Source: an uncultured Lachnospiraceae bacterium (GTDB taxonomy: Bacteria; Bacillota; Clostridia; Lachnospirales; Lachnospiraceae). From it: a DNA stretch of 64,000 nt. Each line of letters begins with the position of its first letter. Within the stretch, counting starts at the first letter, position 1. Below, piece by piece: positions 40,479-49,406 of this stretch. The notes beneath the pieces were generated by a model. That model saw nothing but the letters and a program-made list of their open reading frames with translations. It was not told the origin of the DNA and made no database searches. A program made the position numbers and the translations under genes. Where the stretch lies: positions 62,001 to 126,000 of the forward strand of contig CAJULP010000087.1 of NCBI GenBank assembly GCA_910587295.1. Direction: 5' to 3'.

Positions 40479-41990
40479 ATGGTCTGCCCGAGTTGCGGAT
40501 GCGAAATGGCGGAAGGTCATTTGTACTGCGAAACATGCGGAAATGAAATACGGATTGTTCCGGACTTCGAGCCGGAGATTGAAAACAGCATATCAGAAGC
40601 TTTATCCACGGTTGTAGAAGAAATCGAAGAAAGCAGCCTGGAGGAAGCGGAAAAAAAGAAAGAAATTCCTGATGATGAAATTGTAACGGAGGTAAAGAAA
40701 GGAAGGCGGATACAGCCGGAAGACTTTTTTTTCAAAGATATCCCGGTTAAAGGCAGGCTTCCGGTTTTTTTGATCAGTCTGGTTCTTCTTGTGTTAGTTG
40801 CCGTGTTTGCGTTTGGCTTTTTTTACCGGAGAAATTCCGTTTCTTATCAGGTGGGCCAGGCAAAAAAGCTGGCAGAGGATAACCGTTATGAAGAAGCGGC
40901 AGTTTTTTTGGACCGGGCAAGGGAGCTTTCCCCGGAGGATATTGATATAGCGCTTTTGGAAGTAGGGTATCTTGGAGAAATCGATAACAAGGATCAGGCT
41001 CTTTCTATCTTGTTGGAACTGGTAGATCGGAGGTATCTGGAATACGGGGAGAAAGAAAGGGTCTTTGAACATATCATTGCAATTTACGGGGAAAAGGAGC
41101 AGTATGAGCAGATCAATGCACTATTGCTCTCTAGTGAGGACATAGAAATACAGCATCATTTTCAACAATATATGGCAATGGCACCGGAATTTGAGTATGA
41201 GCCGGGAACATATGAAGAAGTGGTTCCCTTAAGGATCAGCTCCAATACCAGCGGAAAGATCTATTATACAACAGACGGAAGCATGCCCGATGAACATAGC
41301 CAGATCTACACGGCACCGCTTCTTCTGGAAACAGGGGAATTTCAAATCTGCGCAGTTTTTGTTAATGATTACGGGATTAAAAGTGAGGTTGCCAGAAGCT
41401 GGTATATTATTAACCTGACAGTGCCGGATCCTCCGGAAGTGCCTATTTTAAGCGGGGATTATAAGCTTCCTGTCATGATTGAGGCAGCTGCCCCGGAAGA
41501 AGGAACGGTTTATTATACGGTGGATGGATCGGAGCCTACCATTAACAGCAACAAATATACGGAACCGATCCCTATGCCTCTTGGCAGGACAAATTTTAAG
41601 TTTATCACTGTATCAGAGCAAGGGGTTTCCAGTGAAGTCACCAGCCGCAGTTATGACCTTGAGCCGGAGACGGATGTGACGGTAAGTAAGGCAGTAGATA
41701 ACGTGATGGAGTCGCTCTATAACAGGAAGGTATTGTCCGATATGCTGGGCCATTCTTATGAGATACAGGGGAAATATGTGTTTATTCCCCGGAATACTAT
41801 TGTGGAAATTGAAGGTTTCGGTTATTATTATGTTTTGGATGAATATGAGGAAAGCGGAAACGGAAACCGTACGAAAACAGACAGACTTTACGCCGTGGAG
41901 GTTTATACGGGGGCACCGAACCGATTGACTTATGATGAAAACGGGAAAATGGGATTAATCTCTTTAAGGGAAATCCCTGGAGGGGATTGA
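40479..41990 (+). CDS. Zinc-ribbon membrane protein with TPR and chitobiase-like domains
   Basis: A 503-residue protein. The start is a zinc ribbon (CPSCGCEMAEGHLYCETCG). An acidic stretch follows, then one membrane segment (about 90-112, LPVFLISLVLLVLVAVFAFGF). Outside are a TPR-like helical region (about 120-225) and two beta-sandwich modules of the chitobiase C-terminal type (about 245-310 and 325-395), each with the signature YYTTDGSMP or YYTVDGSEP. The last 100 residues form another beta-rich domain with FGYYYVLDEYEE. The zinc ribbon would be cytoplasmic. The architecture recurs in Lachnospiraceae from memory, with no known role. It has its own AAAGGAGG site. Confidence 0.8.
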   Translation: MVCPSCGCEMAEGHLYCETCGNEIRIVPDFEPEIENSISEALSTVVEEIEESSLEEAEKKKEIPDDEIVTEVKKGRRIQPEDFFFKDIPVKGRLPVFLISLVLLVLVAVFAFGFFYRRNSVSYQVGQAKKLAEDNRYEEAAVFLDRARELSPEDIDIALLEVGYLGEIDNKDQALSILLELVDRRYLEYGEKERVFEHIIAIYGEKEQYEQINALLLSSEDIEIQHHFQQYMAMAPEFEYEPGTYEEVVPLRISSNTSGKIYYTTDGSMPDEHSQIYTAPLLLETGEFQICAVFVNDYGIKSEVARSWYIINLTVPDPPEVPILSGDYKLPVMIEAAAPEEGTVYYTVDGSEPTINSNKYTEPIPMPLGRTNFKFITVSEQGVSSEVTSRSYDLEPETDVTVSKAVDNVMESLYNRKVLSDMLGHSYEIQGKYVFIPRNTIVEIEGFGYYYVLDEYEESGNGNRTKTDRLYAVEVYTGAPNRLTYDENGKMGLISLREIPGGD

Positions 41991-42005
41991 AGAAAGGAAT
42001 CAGCG

Positions 42006-42893
42006 ATGTATAAGATTTTAGAGACGAAGGAACTTGCTGCCAATATTTTTTATATGTTGGTTGAAGCAAAACGAGTGGCAAAGGCATGTCAGCCGGGACA
42101 GTTTGTGATCGTAAGGGCGGATGAGGAAGGAGAACGCATTCCGCTTACGATTTGTGATTATGACAGGGAAAAAGGAACCGTGGCGATCGTATTTCAGATT
42201 GTGGGGGCAGGAACCCGGATGATGGCAGGATTAAAGGCGGGGGATGCTTTTCACGATTTTGTAGGCCCCCTTGGCTGTCCGTCTGAATTTGTGTCGGAGG
42301 ATTTAGAGGAACTTAAAAAGAAAAAAATGCTGTTTGTAGCAGGGGGTGTGGGAACGGCGCCGGTCTACCCACAGGTGAAATGGCTTCATGAGCATGGAAT
42401 TGCGGCGGATGTTATTGTGGGCGCAAAGACAAAGGAGCTTTTGATCTTAGAAGAAGAGATGGAAAAAACAGCAGGGAATTTGTATGTGACCACGGATGAC
42501 GGTTCCTACGGGAGAAGCGGTATGGTGACGCAGACTATTTCGGACCTGGTAAGGGAAGGAAAGCATTATGATGTATGTGTTGCGATCGGACCTATGATCA
42601 TGATGAAATTTGTCTGCAAATTAACGAAAGAACTGGAAATACCGACCATCGTCAGTTTAAATCCAATTATGGTGGACGGCACGGGCATGTGCGGGGCCTG
42701 CCGCGTGACGGTAGGCGGGAAGGTGAAATTTGCCTGCGTGGACGGTCCTGAATTTGATGGGCATTTGGTTGATTTTGATGAGGCAATGCGCCGCCAGCAG
42801 ATTTATAAGACGGAAGAAGGAAGGGCGTTCCTTCGTGCAAAAGAAGGCGATACTCATCACGGCGGATGCGGCAATTGCGAGGAAAGGAGATAA
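42006..42893 (+). CDS. NfnA-like FAD/[2Fe-2S] oxidoreductase subunit
   Basis: A 295-residue member of the ferredoxin-NADP reductase family: a flavin-binding barrel (QPGQFVIVRADEEGERIPLTI), an NAD site (FVAGGVGTAPVYPQ) and a [2Fe-2S] cluster motif (CGACRVTV and FACVDGPEFDGH). It is followed 6 bp on by a glutamate-synthase-small-subunit-like gene. That pair is the layout of NfnAB, the bifurcating NADH-dependent reduced ferredoxin:NADP oxidoreductase of Clostridia, which balances NADH, NADPH and ferredoxin. The same proteins are often labelled sulfide dehydrogenase or GltB-like; NfnA is my preferred call. Confidence 0.82.
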   Translation: MYKILETKELAANIFYMLVEAKRVAKACQPGQFVIVRADEEGERIPLTICDYDREKGTVAIVFQIVGAGTRMMAGLKAGDAFHDFVGPLGCPSEFVSEDLEELKKKKMLFVAGGVGTAPVYPQVKWLHEHGIAADVIVGAKTKELLILEEEMEKTAGNLYVTTDDGSYGRSGMVTQTISDLVREGKHYDVCVAIGPMIMMKFVCKLTKELEIPTIVSLNPIMVDGTGMCGACRVTVGGKVKFACVDGPEFDGHLVDFDEAMRRQQIYKTEEGRAFLRAKEGDTHHGGCGNCEERR

Positions 42894-42899
42894 TTGTCA

Positions 42900-44294
42900 A
42901 TGGATGTTTTAAAAAAAGTTCCGGTAAAAGAACAGGATGCGAAAGTAAGGGCGGCCAATTTTGAAGAGGTATGCCTTGGATATAGCAAGGAAGAGGCAAT
43001 GGAAGAGGCACAAAGGTGCATCAACTGCAAAAATGCGCAGTGTATCAAGGGGTGTCCGGTGTCGATCAATATTCCGGGGTTTATCGAGAAGGTGAAAAGC
43101 GGGGATATGAAAGCGGCTTATCAGGTGATCAGCGAATCCTCTGCCCTTCCGGCGGTATGCGGGCGGGTATGCCCACAGGAAAGCCAGTGTGAAGGAAAAT
43201 GTATCAGAGGAATTAAGGGAGAGCCGGTTTCTATCGGGAAGCTGGAGCGTTTTGTGGCGGACTGGGCCAGTGGGAAAGGGATCAAGCCCCAAGGGGCGGA
43301 AAAGAAAAACGGCAGGAAGGTTGCGGTCATAGGCTCCGGCCCGGCAGGGCTGACCTGTGCGGGAGACCTGGCTAAGATGGGATATGAGGTGACAATTTTT
43401 GAAGCCCTCCATGAGCCTGGCGGGGTGCTGGTATACGGAATCCCTGAGTTTCGTTTACCCAAAAGCGCCGTAGTGGCGAAAGAAATCGAAAATGTAAAAG
43501 CACTGGGAGTTACCATTGAAACCAATGTTGTGGTAGGCAAATCCGTTACGATTGACGAACTGATCAATGAGGAAGGGTTTGACGCTGTGTTTATCGGTTC
43601 CGGGGCAGGACTTCCCAAGTTTATGGGGATCCCTGGGGAACAGGCAAACGGTGTGTTCTCGGCGAATGAGTACCTGACCAGAAGCAATTTGATGAAAGCT
43701 TTTGATGAAAACTCCAATACCCCAATTACAAGGGGAAAAAAGGTTGCCGTGGTTGGCGGCGGAAACGTGGCGATGGATGCGGCTAGGACGGCGCTTCGGC
43801 TTGGTGCGGAAGTGCATATCGTATACCGCAGAAGCGAACAGGAGCTTCCGGCCCGTGTGGAGGAAGTCCACCATGCGAAGGAAGAGGGCATTATCTTTGA
43901 TCTGCTTACCAATCCGGTGGAAATTTTGGAAGATGAAAAAGGCTGGGTGCGTGGCATCAAGTGCATTAAGATGGAACTTGGAGAACCTGACGAGTCCGGA
44001 AGAAGGCGTCCTGTGGAGGTTCCCGGTTCCGAGTTTGTTATTGATGCGGACACTGTGATCATGTCACTGGGAACTTCACCGAATCCGTTGATCTCATCTA
44101 CCACGGAAGGACTTGAGGTGAATAAGTGGAAATGTATCGTGGCGGACGAAGAGTTTGGGAAAACCACCAAGGAAGGCGTTTATGCCGGTGGGGATGCAGT
44201 TACCGGTGCGGCTACCGTGATCCTGGCCATGGGTGCGGGAAGGGCAGGCGCAAAGGGGATTGACCAATACTTGAAAGAGAAGTTTTCTGATTGA
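42900..44294 (+). CDS. NfnB-like/glutamate synthase small-subunit-type flavoprotein
   Basis: A 464-residue FAD/NADPH enzyme with two [4Fe-4S] clusters near the N-terminus (CINCKNAQCIKGCP, then CGRVCPQESQCEGKC), an FAD loop (GSGPAGLTCAGDLAKMG) and an NADPH loop (GGGNVAMDAARTALRLGA), ending in GGDAVTGAATVILAMGAG. As the second subunit of an NfnAB pair it would hold the bifurcating flavin. No glutamate synthase large subunit lies nearby, which argues against a GltBD role. ATG 42900 (or TTG 42894) follows AAGGAG. Confidence 0.85.
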   Translation: MDVLKKVPVKEQDAKVRAANFEEVCLGYSKEEAMEEAQRCINCKNAQCIKGCPVSINIPGFIEKVKSGDMKAAYQVISESSALPAVCGRVCPQESQCEGKCIRGIKGEPVSIGKLERFVADWASGKGIKPQGAEKKNGRKVAVIGSGPAGLTCAGDLAKMGYEVTIFEALHEPGGVLVYGIPEFRLPKSAVVAKEIENVKALGVTIETNVVVGKSVTIDELINEEGFDAVFIGSGAGLPKFMGIPGEQANGVFSANEYLTRSNLMKAFDENSNTPITRGKKVAVVGGGNVAMDAARTALRLGAEVHIVYRRSEQELPARVEEVHHAKEEGIIFDLLTNPVEILEDEKGWVRGIKCIKMELGEPDESGRRRPVEVPGSEFVIDADTVIMSLGTSPNPLISSTTEGLEVNKWKCIVADEEFGKTTKEGVYAGGDAVTGAATVILAMGAGRAGAKGIDQYLKEKFSD

Positions 44295-44326
44295 CCGGGA
44301 TTCTAAGAAAATATTAATAATTCCTT

Positions 44327-44356
44327 TTCCACAATTTAAAATATCTGTTGTATAGT
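44327..44356 (+). promoter_or_regulatory. Possible promoter of the MORN-repeat gene
   Basis: TTCCAC (44327-44332) and TATAGT (44351-44356) are 18 bp apart in an AT-rich gap; the -35 match is only 4 of 6. CTTTTCCAC and GTGGAAAAAAAG flank the spacer as an imperfect inverted repeat. The -10 element ends 17 bases before the start codon. Confidence 0.4.
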
Positions 44357-44373
44357 GGAAAAAAAGGAAAGGG

Positions 44374-45432
44374 ATGAAAACGATGTTTCATGATGATGAT
44401 TCTGATGATAAAAGTATGGACAGGGCAAAGCTGATCGTCAGCATTGTTCCGGTCATATTGATTATTATTATACTTGCGATCACGTTGATTATAAACGGGA
44501 GCAAAAAAGAAAAGGCAGGGGAAGATGACCTGCAGCAGAGCATTATGGATTATGCGGACGGAACTGTTCCGGCAGGGAGTGATTCGGTGCAGGCTGGCGA
44601 GACTGACGGTGAGGTTAAGCGTGAGCCTGTGGAGGCTAAAGAGGATGAGGGGCAGATGGAACAGGATGAAGATTCGCCAGAGACAGCAGCAAGCCCTGAT
44701 CCCAGCCCCACGCCTTACAAGCAGGCTATGGATCCGAACCAGGTTGATTACAGCAAGGTGGAGTTTAACAAGGATGAACAGCTAAAGGAAATGATGACCT
44801 ATTGGGCTGACAATAACCAGAAAGCCCTTGACGACCTGGCGAACCTGGACCGTTTTAAAGCTATGTCATGGAAGCTTAAGGGAACCAAGGATTGTTATTA
44901 TTATGGAGATAAAAACGGGGCAGGCCAGCCGGAAGGCATGGGGATTGCCGTTTACACGGACAACCAGTATTATTACGGGGAATGGAAAAACGGTGTCAGG
45001 AGTGGAAAAGGAACCTGGATCCATTACCACATTCATGGCACGGAAAATAAAAATGATGTTTTCCTGTATCACCAGTATACCGGTTCCTGGGCAAATGACC
45101 TGCCGGACGGGGAAGGCTCCGAGCATTATGATTTTGAAATGTCTCTTTTGAAGGAGCATAATGTTTATTATGGGAATCTGATCGGCAGCTATGCAGGCGG
45201 ACTGGTCAACGGCGATTTCTACCTTACCACGCTGGATTATAAGCAGGAGATGAAGGAGTGGAACGGGAAAGCGGACCATGGTTCCTGGATATATCAAAAT
45301 GATAATAAAGATAAGTCGGGCAGGAAACCGGCTCTAGTATCTACCGTTGACCCGGATAATTATGTCTGGCTGTCATCAAAAGAAAATAAAGATATCGGTG
45401 TCCGCTGCCTGATCTCGAAACAAAAAAATTAG
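44374..45432 (+). CDS. Membrane-anchored MORN-repeat protein
   Basis: A 352-residue protein with an acidic cytoplasmic start (HDDDSDDKSMDR), one membrane segment (about 22-42, IVSIVPVILIIIILAITLIIN), a Glu/Asp/Pro-rich outside stalk (about 45-125) and a C-terminal domain with about four MORN-type units (YYYGEWKNGVRSGKGTW, YTGSWANDLPDGEGSE, YYGNLIGSYAGGLVNG). MORN units make a beta-meander that binds lipid or protein. The role is unknown. It stands between the Nfn-like pair and a zinc-ribbon gene and seems to have its own promoter. Confidence 0.8.
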   Translation: MKTMFHDDDSDDKSMDRAKLIVSIVPVILIIIILAITLIINGSKKEKAGEDDLQQSIMDYADGTVPAGSDSVQAGETDGEVKREPVEAKEDEGQMEQDEDSPETAASPDPSPTPYKQAMDPNQVDYSKVEFNKDEQLKEMMTYWADNNQKALDDLANLDRFKAMSWKLKGTKDCYYYGDKNGAGQPEGMGIAVYTDNQYYYGEWKNGVRSGKGTWIHYHIHGTENKNDVFLYHQYTGSWANDLPDGEGSEHYDFEMSLLKEHNVYYGNLIGSYAGGLVNGDFYLTTLDYKQEMKEWNGKADHGSWIYQNDNKDKSGRKPALVSTVDPDNYVWLSSKENKDIGVRCLISKQKN

Positions 45433-45490
45433 TGGAAACCTATGCCAATCCGTAGTAAAATAAAAGTTGGGGTACGAAGGAGGTAGGGAT

Positions 45491-46201
45491 ATGGCATGGT
45501 GTCCGAACTGTAAATGTGAATATGTGGAAGGAATCAAGGTCTGCGCAGACTGCGGCTGTGAGCTTGTCGAGGAATTGCCGGATGAGAAAAGGCAGGCAGT
45601 CCTTCCGGAACTGCAGGAATATTTTCCCGAAGAGGACGGGGAGTCGGCAGATAGGGAAGACATGGCAGAAGATTGGCAGGAAGAAGACGAAAGTGTATCT
45701 GAGCCTGAATCCTCCTATCGGCATTTTTACGTAAATAACGAAGAAAAGGCGGAAGATAACAAGACGTCGGCGTATACGCTTTTGACAGTGGGAAGTCTGG
45801 GATTTTTGGTGATCATACTGATTTTCTTTGACGTGATACATATTTATATGTCACTTACAAATAAGTACATTGTCACTGGTGTCATGGGTGTCTTGTTTCT
45901 CCTTTTTATCGTTATGGGAGTGGTGTCTTTAAAAAATTCACGGACCTTGTTTAAAAAGGCATCAAAGGAAAATAATCTTACCACTGAGATTAAAAAATGG
46001 TGTGTAAATAATTTAAAGATGCAGGAGATCGATAAGGAATTAGAACTTGGGGAACAGCCAGAAGAACTTAAGTATTTCCAGCGTACATCTTATATGCGTG
46101 CCATTGTGGGAAGGCAGTTTGTGAACTTGGATGAGGGATATCTGGACAGGCTGATCGATGAGGTTTATCCTGAAATATTTGAAGACGGGGTTTTAGAGTG
46201 A
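45491..46201 (+). CDS. Zinc-ribbon membrane protein of unknown function
   Basis: A 236-residue protein starting with a zinc ribbon (CPNCKCEYVEGIKVCADCG) like that of the protein at 40479-41990. An acidic stretch (about 30-75) is followed by two membrane segments (about 93-115 and 122-143) and a cytoplasmic helical tail. AAGGAGG precedes ATG 45491; a GTG at 45467 is in frame but upstream of this site. The stop codon overlaps the GTG start of rlmH, so the two are coupled. I do not know a function. Confidence 0.78.
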   Translation: MAWCPNCKCEYVEGIKVCADCGCELVEELPDEKRQAVLPELQEYFPEEDGESADREDMAEDWQEEDESVSEPESSYRHFYVNNEEKAEDNKTSAYTLLTVGSLGFLVIILIFFDVIHIYMSLTNKYIVTGVMGVLFLLFIVMGVVSLKNSRTLFKKASKENNLTTEIKKWCVNNLKMQEIDKELELGEQPEELKYFQRTSYMRAIVGRQFVNLDEGYLDRLIDEVYPEIFEDGVLE

Positions 46202-46677
46202 AGATCACAATTATCTGTGTGGGAAAAATAAAAGAAGATTTTTACAGGAAGGCAGTTTCTGAATACGAAAAGCGGCTATCAAGGTATTGCAGGCTGGAGA
46301 TCATAGAGGTGGAGGACGAGAAAACCCCTGACCGGGCAAGTCCAGCCCTTGAGGAGCAGATCAAGGAAAAAGAAGCAGTCAGGATTTCAAGGCATCTGAA
46401 AGAAGATGCCTATATTTTTACCCTGGAAATAAATGGGGAAAGCCCGGATTCGGTTTCCTTTGCAAGACAGATAGAGGGTCTGGGCGTAAGGGGAGTAAGC
46501 CATATTCAGTTTGTGATCGGCGGGTCTTTGGGGCTGCATAAAAGTGTTTCAAAAGCGGCAGATAAAGCGGTCAGCTTTTCTGATATGACGTTCCCGCACC
46601 AGCTTATGCGGGTGATCCTGCTTGAGCAGATTTACAGGGGATACCGGATTATTTCAGGAGAACCGTATCACAAATGA
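46198..46677 (+). CDS. rlmH: 23S rRNA (pseudouridine1915-N3)-methyltransferase RlmH
   Basis: RlmH methylates pseudouridine 1915 of 23S rRNA in assembled ribosomes. The 159-residue SPOUT-class protein begins MKITIICVGKIKEDFYRKAV and has the knot region FVIGGSLGLHKSV and the C-terminal SFSDMTFPHQLMRVILLEQIYRGYRI. The length is exactly that of the family. The GTG start at 46198 overlaps the preceding stop (GTGA). Confidence 0.96.
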   Translation: MKITIICVGKIKEDFYRKAVSEYEKRLSRYCRLEIIEVEDEKTPDRASPALEEQIKEKEAVRISRHLKEDAYIFTLEINGESPDSVSFARQIEGLGVRGVSHIQFVIGGSLGLHKSVSKAADKAVSFSDMTFPHQLMRVILLEQIYRGYRIISGEPYHK

Positions 46678-46775
46678 GGGCGGAATTTAACTATGTGATA
46701 GTACATAGATGGACGGACTGACGGACAGTCGCAGCCGGTAGGTCTAGGAATGCTTTTTCGCTCATATAGTATGAT

Positions 46776-47105
46776 ATGATGAAAAAGAGCAGAGCAAGGG
46801 ATGGCTGGGCCATTACCAGAAAAGAAAGAGAAGCTAAAAAGACCATATCGAACCGGGAATTGATGGTGGAATCCTTAAAGCTCCCTAAGGATTCCATGTT
46901 AGGGGCATCAATCGTGACCCTTACGGGCAATACGGATGCCTTTGTAGAAAACTATAAGGGGATCATTGAATATACCAGTGAAGTGATCCTGCTGCAGGGA
47001 AAACATTGTAAGATACAGATATGCGGGAAGCGGCTGAATATTGTATATTACACAAATGAAGACATGAAGATTAATGGATGGATTGAAAAAATCTGCTATA
47101 TGTGA
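46776..47105 (+). CDS. yqfC: Sporulation protein YqfC
   Basis: A 109-residue YabP/YqfC-family protein. The core LKLPKDSMLGASIVTLTGNTDAFVENYKGI and the later GKRLNIVYYTNEDMKINGWI match YqfC, a mother-cell protein of sporulation under SigE in Bacillus. It is about 15 residues longer than I expect, and no ribosome site precedes ATG 46776 or 46779, so the start is uncertain. CATATAGT at 46763-46770 resembles a SigE -10 element (CATACAAT) but would place transcription almost at the start codon. It is directly followed by yqfD. Confidence 0.82.
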   Translation: MMKKSRARDGWAITRKEREAKKTISNRELMVESLKLPKDSMLGASIVTLTGNTDAFVENYKGIIEYTSEVILLQGKHCKIQICGKRLNIVYYTNEDMKINGWIEKICYM

Positions 47106-47113
47106 GGTGTAAT

Positions 47114-48373
47114 ATGTTACAGTTGATCCGGTATCTGCAAGGGTATCTTGCCATTAAGGTAGTGGGTTTTTCCCCGGAAAGATTTATGAACCTTTGCAGC
47201 AATCATCATTTGTTCCTCTGGGATATTGTCAATCATGGCGATTATTATACAATGAATATCAGCCTGAAAAATTTCTATAAGCTAAAGGGGTTTACAAGGA
47301 AAACAGGAACAAGGGTGGTCATAACGCAGCGTTATGGACTACCCTTTCTTTCCGTAAGGATGTGGCGGAGGAAAATATTTATTGCAGGCCTTGTGGGAAG
47401 TCTTTTATTTTGGCTGTGGATGGCAGGTTTTATCTGGGCGGTGGAAGTGGAGGGAAATTTTTTTATCACCACGGATATGTTTCAGGACTTTCTGGTTGAA
47501 AACGGGATCCGGACAGGGATGAACAAAAAGGAAGTTGATATTGAAAAACTGGAAGAAGCGATCCGGACAAAATTTGACATCGTCACATGGACTTCCGCCA
47601 AAATCGAAGGAACGAAGCTGCTGATCCAGGTAAGGGAAAACGATCTGATACAGATGGAAGCAGGAAACGCGGACGCAGCGGAAACAGAACAGGGTATGGA
47701 CTTAACGGCCAATAAGGATGGCGTGGTGGTCAGTATGGTTACAAGGAGCGGCGTGCCGCTGGTACACATAGGAGATGAAGTAAAGAAAGGAGATATTCTG
47801 GTAGAGGGGGCCGTGCCGATCTATCAGGATGACGGTACGGTAAAGCGGTACGAATATTGCGTTGCGGATGCGGATATTATGCTCCAGTGTGTTTATTCGC
47901 TGAAAGAAGAAATTATGGAAAAGCATGAAGAAAAACATTTTACAGGGAAAGAAAAAAAGCAGTTTTTCATTATTTTTGGCACTAAGGAAATCAAGATGCC
48001 CCTTTTGGGGAAGAAATTTGACCAATGTGACATGATCGAGGAAAAAAAACAGCTGAAAATATTCAGGAATTATTACCTGCCTGTGTATATAGGGAGCAAT
48101 CAGTACAGAGAATACAAGGTGGAAGAACAGATTTATACGAAAGAGCAGGTGAAAGTGCTGTTTGAAGAAAAATTACAAAAATTTATTGAAACTTTACAGG
48201 AAAAAGGGGTACAAATTGTAGAAAAAAATGTTACAATAAAAAAGGCTTCAGGCAAGTGGAAAATGAATGCGGATTTTTTAGCCCAGGAGTTGACCGGGCA
48301 AAATACTAAAACGGGGATTATGCAGATTGAAATACCGCAGCAGGAAGAAGTACCGGAAGAGGACGGTACTTAA
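47114..48373 (+). CDS. yqfD: Sporulation protein YqfD
   Basis: A 419-residue YqfD-family protein: an N-terminal cytoplasmic part (about 1-85), one membrane segment (about 88-112, IFIAGLVGSLLFWLWMAGFI) and a large outer domain that begins like POTRA-type modules (VEVEGNFFITTDMFQDFL) and ends in a coiled, Gln/Glu-rich stretch. In Bacillus it is mother-cell specific and needed for efficient sporulation; its molecular role is unclear. GAGGTG lies in the overlap with the yqfC stop. It is followed closely by phoH. Confidence 0.88.
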   Translation: MLQLIRYLQGYLAIKVVGFSPERFMNLCSNHHLFLWDIVNHGDYYTMNISLKNFYKLKGFTRKTGTRVVITQRYGLPFLSVRMWRRKIFIAGLVGSLLFWLWMAGFIWAVEVEGNFFITTDMFQDFLVENGIRTGMNKKEVDIEKLEEAIRTKFDIVTWTSAKIEGTKLLIQVRENDLIQMEAGNADAAETEQGMDLTANKDGVVVSMVTRSGVPLVHIGDEVKKGDILVEGAVPIYQDDGTVKRYEYCVADADIMLQCVYSLKEEIMEKHEEKHFTGKEKKQFFIIFGTKEIKMPLLGKKFDQCDMIEEKKQLKIFRNYYLPVYIGSNQYREYKVEEQIYTKEQVKVLFEEKLQKFIETLQEKGVQIVEKNVTIKKASGKWKMNADFLAQELTGQNTKTGIMQIEIPQQEEVPEEDGT

Positions 48374-48395
48374 AGGAAGCAGTCAGGAGTTGTAC

Positions 48396-49406
48396 ATGGA
48401 AATTATTTCTGAAATTATCAGTGTTCCGGTAAAAGACCAGCAAAATGTATTTGGTCAGTTTGACGGTCATCTAAAGAGGCTGGAAAGGCAGCTTCATGTG
48501 GATATCGTAGACCGGAACGGGGAAGTGAAGATCAGTGGAGATGCCCCTTTTGTAAAAAAAGCAAAAGCAGTGCTGCAGGAGCTGGCAGAATTATCAATGA
48601 GAGGAAATGTAATCCAGGAACAAAATGTGGATTATGCAATTGCTATGAGTATGGAAGAAAATCAGGAAGTATTGTTGGAAATAGATAAGGAGCTTATTTG
48701 TCATACGGTCACCGGAAAGCCGATCAAGCCTAAAACGCTGGGGCAGAAGGAGTATGTGGATGCCATCAGGGGCAATATGGTGGTTTTTGGTCTGGGACCT
48801 GCGGGAACGGGGAAAACGTATCTTGCCATGGCTATGGCGATCACAGCGTTTAAGAATCAGGAAGTGGAGCGGATCATTTTGACCCGTCCTGCCATTGAGG
48901 CAGGGGAAAAGCTTGGATTTTTGCCGGGAGATCTTCAAAGCAAGGTGGATCCGTACCTTCGGCCGTTATATGATGCCCTATACCAGATCATGGGGGCGGA
49001 ATCCTTTGCCAGAAACATGGAAAAGGGCGCAATCGAGGTGGCGCCTCTTGCCTATATGAGGGGAAGGACCTTGGATAATGCGTATATTATCCTTGATGAA
49101 GCCCAGAACACCACCCCCGCCCAGATGAAAATGTTCCTTACAAGGATAGGATTTGGATCAAAGGTTGTGGTCACCGGTGATGCCTCCCAAAAGGATCTTG
49201 CTCCGGGTACGCAGTCAGGGCTGGATGTGGCAGTCAGAGTGTTAAAAGGGATTGAAGGGATCGCACTTTGTAATTTGTCAAGTAAAGATGTGGTCAGGCA
49301 TCCTTTAGTTCAAAAAATTGTACAGGCATATGAAAAATACGAATCAAAAGAACAAAGCAGTGAGAGGCGGAAGGTCAGAAATGCAGGATATGGAAAAAGA
49401 CGTTGA
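48396..49406 (+). CDS. phoH: PhoH-family ATPase
   Basis: A 336-residue P-loop ATPase: an N-terminal KH-like part (about 10-75), then the PhoH domain with Walker A GPAGTGKTYLA, Walker B AYIILDEAQNTTP and VVTGDASQKDL. PhoH-like proteins are linked to RNA metabolism; the constant pairing with ybeY points to ribosome or RNA quality control. ATG 48396 follows CAGGAG; the longer in-frame reading would begin inside yqfD. Its 3' end overlaps the next gene by 26 bases. Confidence 0.93.
   Translation: MEIISEIISVPVKDQQNVFGQFDGHLKRLERQLHVDIVDRNGEVKISGDAPFVKKAKAVLQELAELSMRGNVIQEQNVDYAIAMSMEENQEVLLEIDKELICHTVTGKPIKPKTLGQKEYVDAIRGNMVVFGLGPAGTGKTYLAMAMAITAFKNQEVERIILTRPAIEAGEKLGFLPGDLQSKVDPYLRPLYDALYQIMGAESFARNMEKGAIEVAPLAYMRGRTLDNAYIILDEAQNTTPAQMKMFLTRIGFGSKVVVTGDASQKDLAPGTQSGLDVAVRVLKGIEGIALCNLSSKDVVRHPLVQKIVQAYEKYESKEQSSERRKVRNAGYGKRR

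Noticed and set aside
43121..44170. Antisense frame of 349 codons within the NfnB-like gene
   Set aside because: Ser/Pro/Thr-rich reverse reading of a conserved flavoprotein gene; no motifs and no start signals.
42006..44294. Glutamate synthase
   Set aside because: No large subunit is near, and the first gene has the FAD/NAD/[2Fe-2S] layout of NfnA rather than of a GltB.
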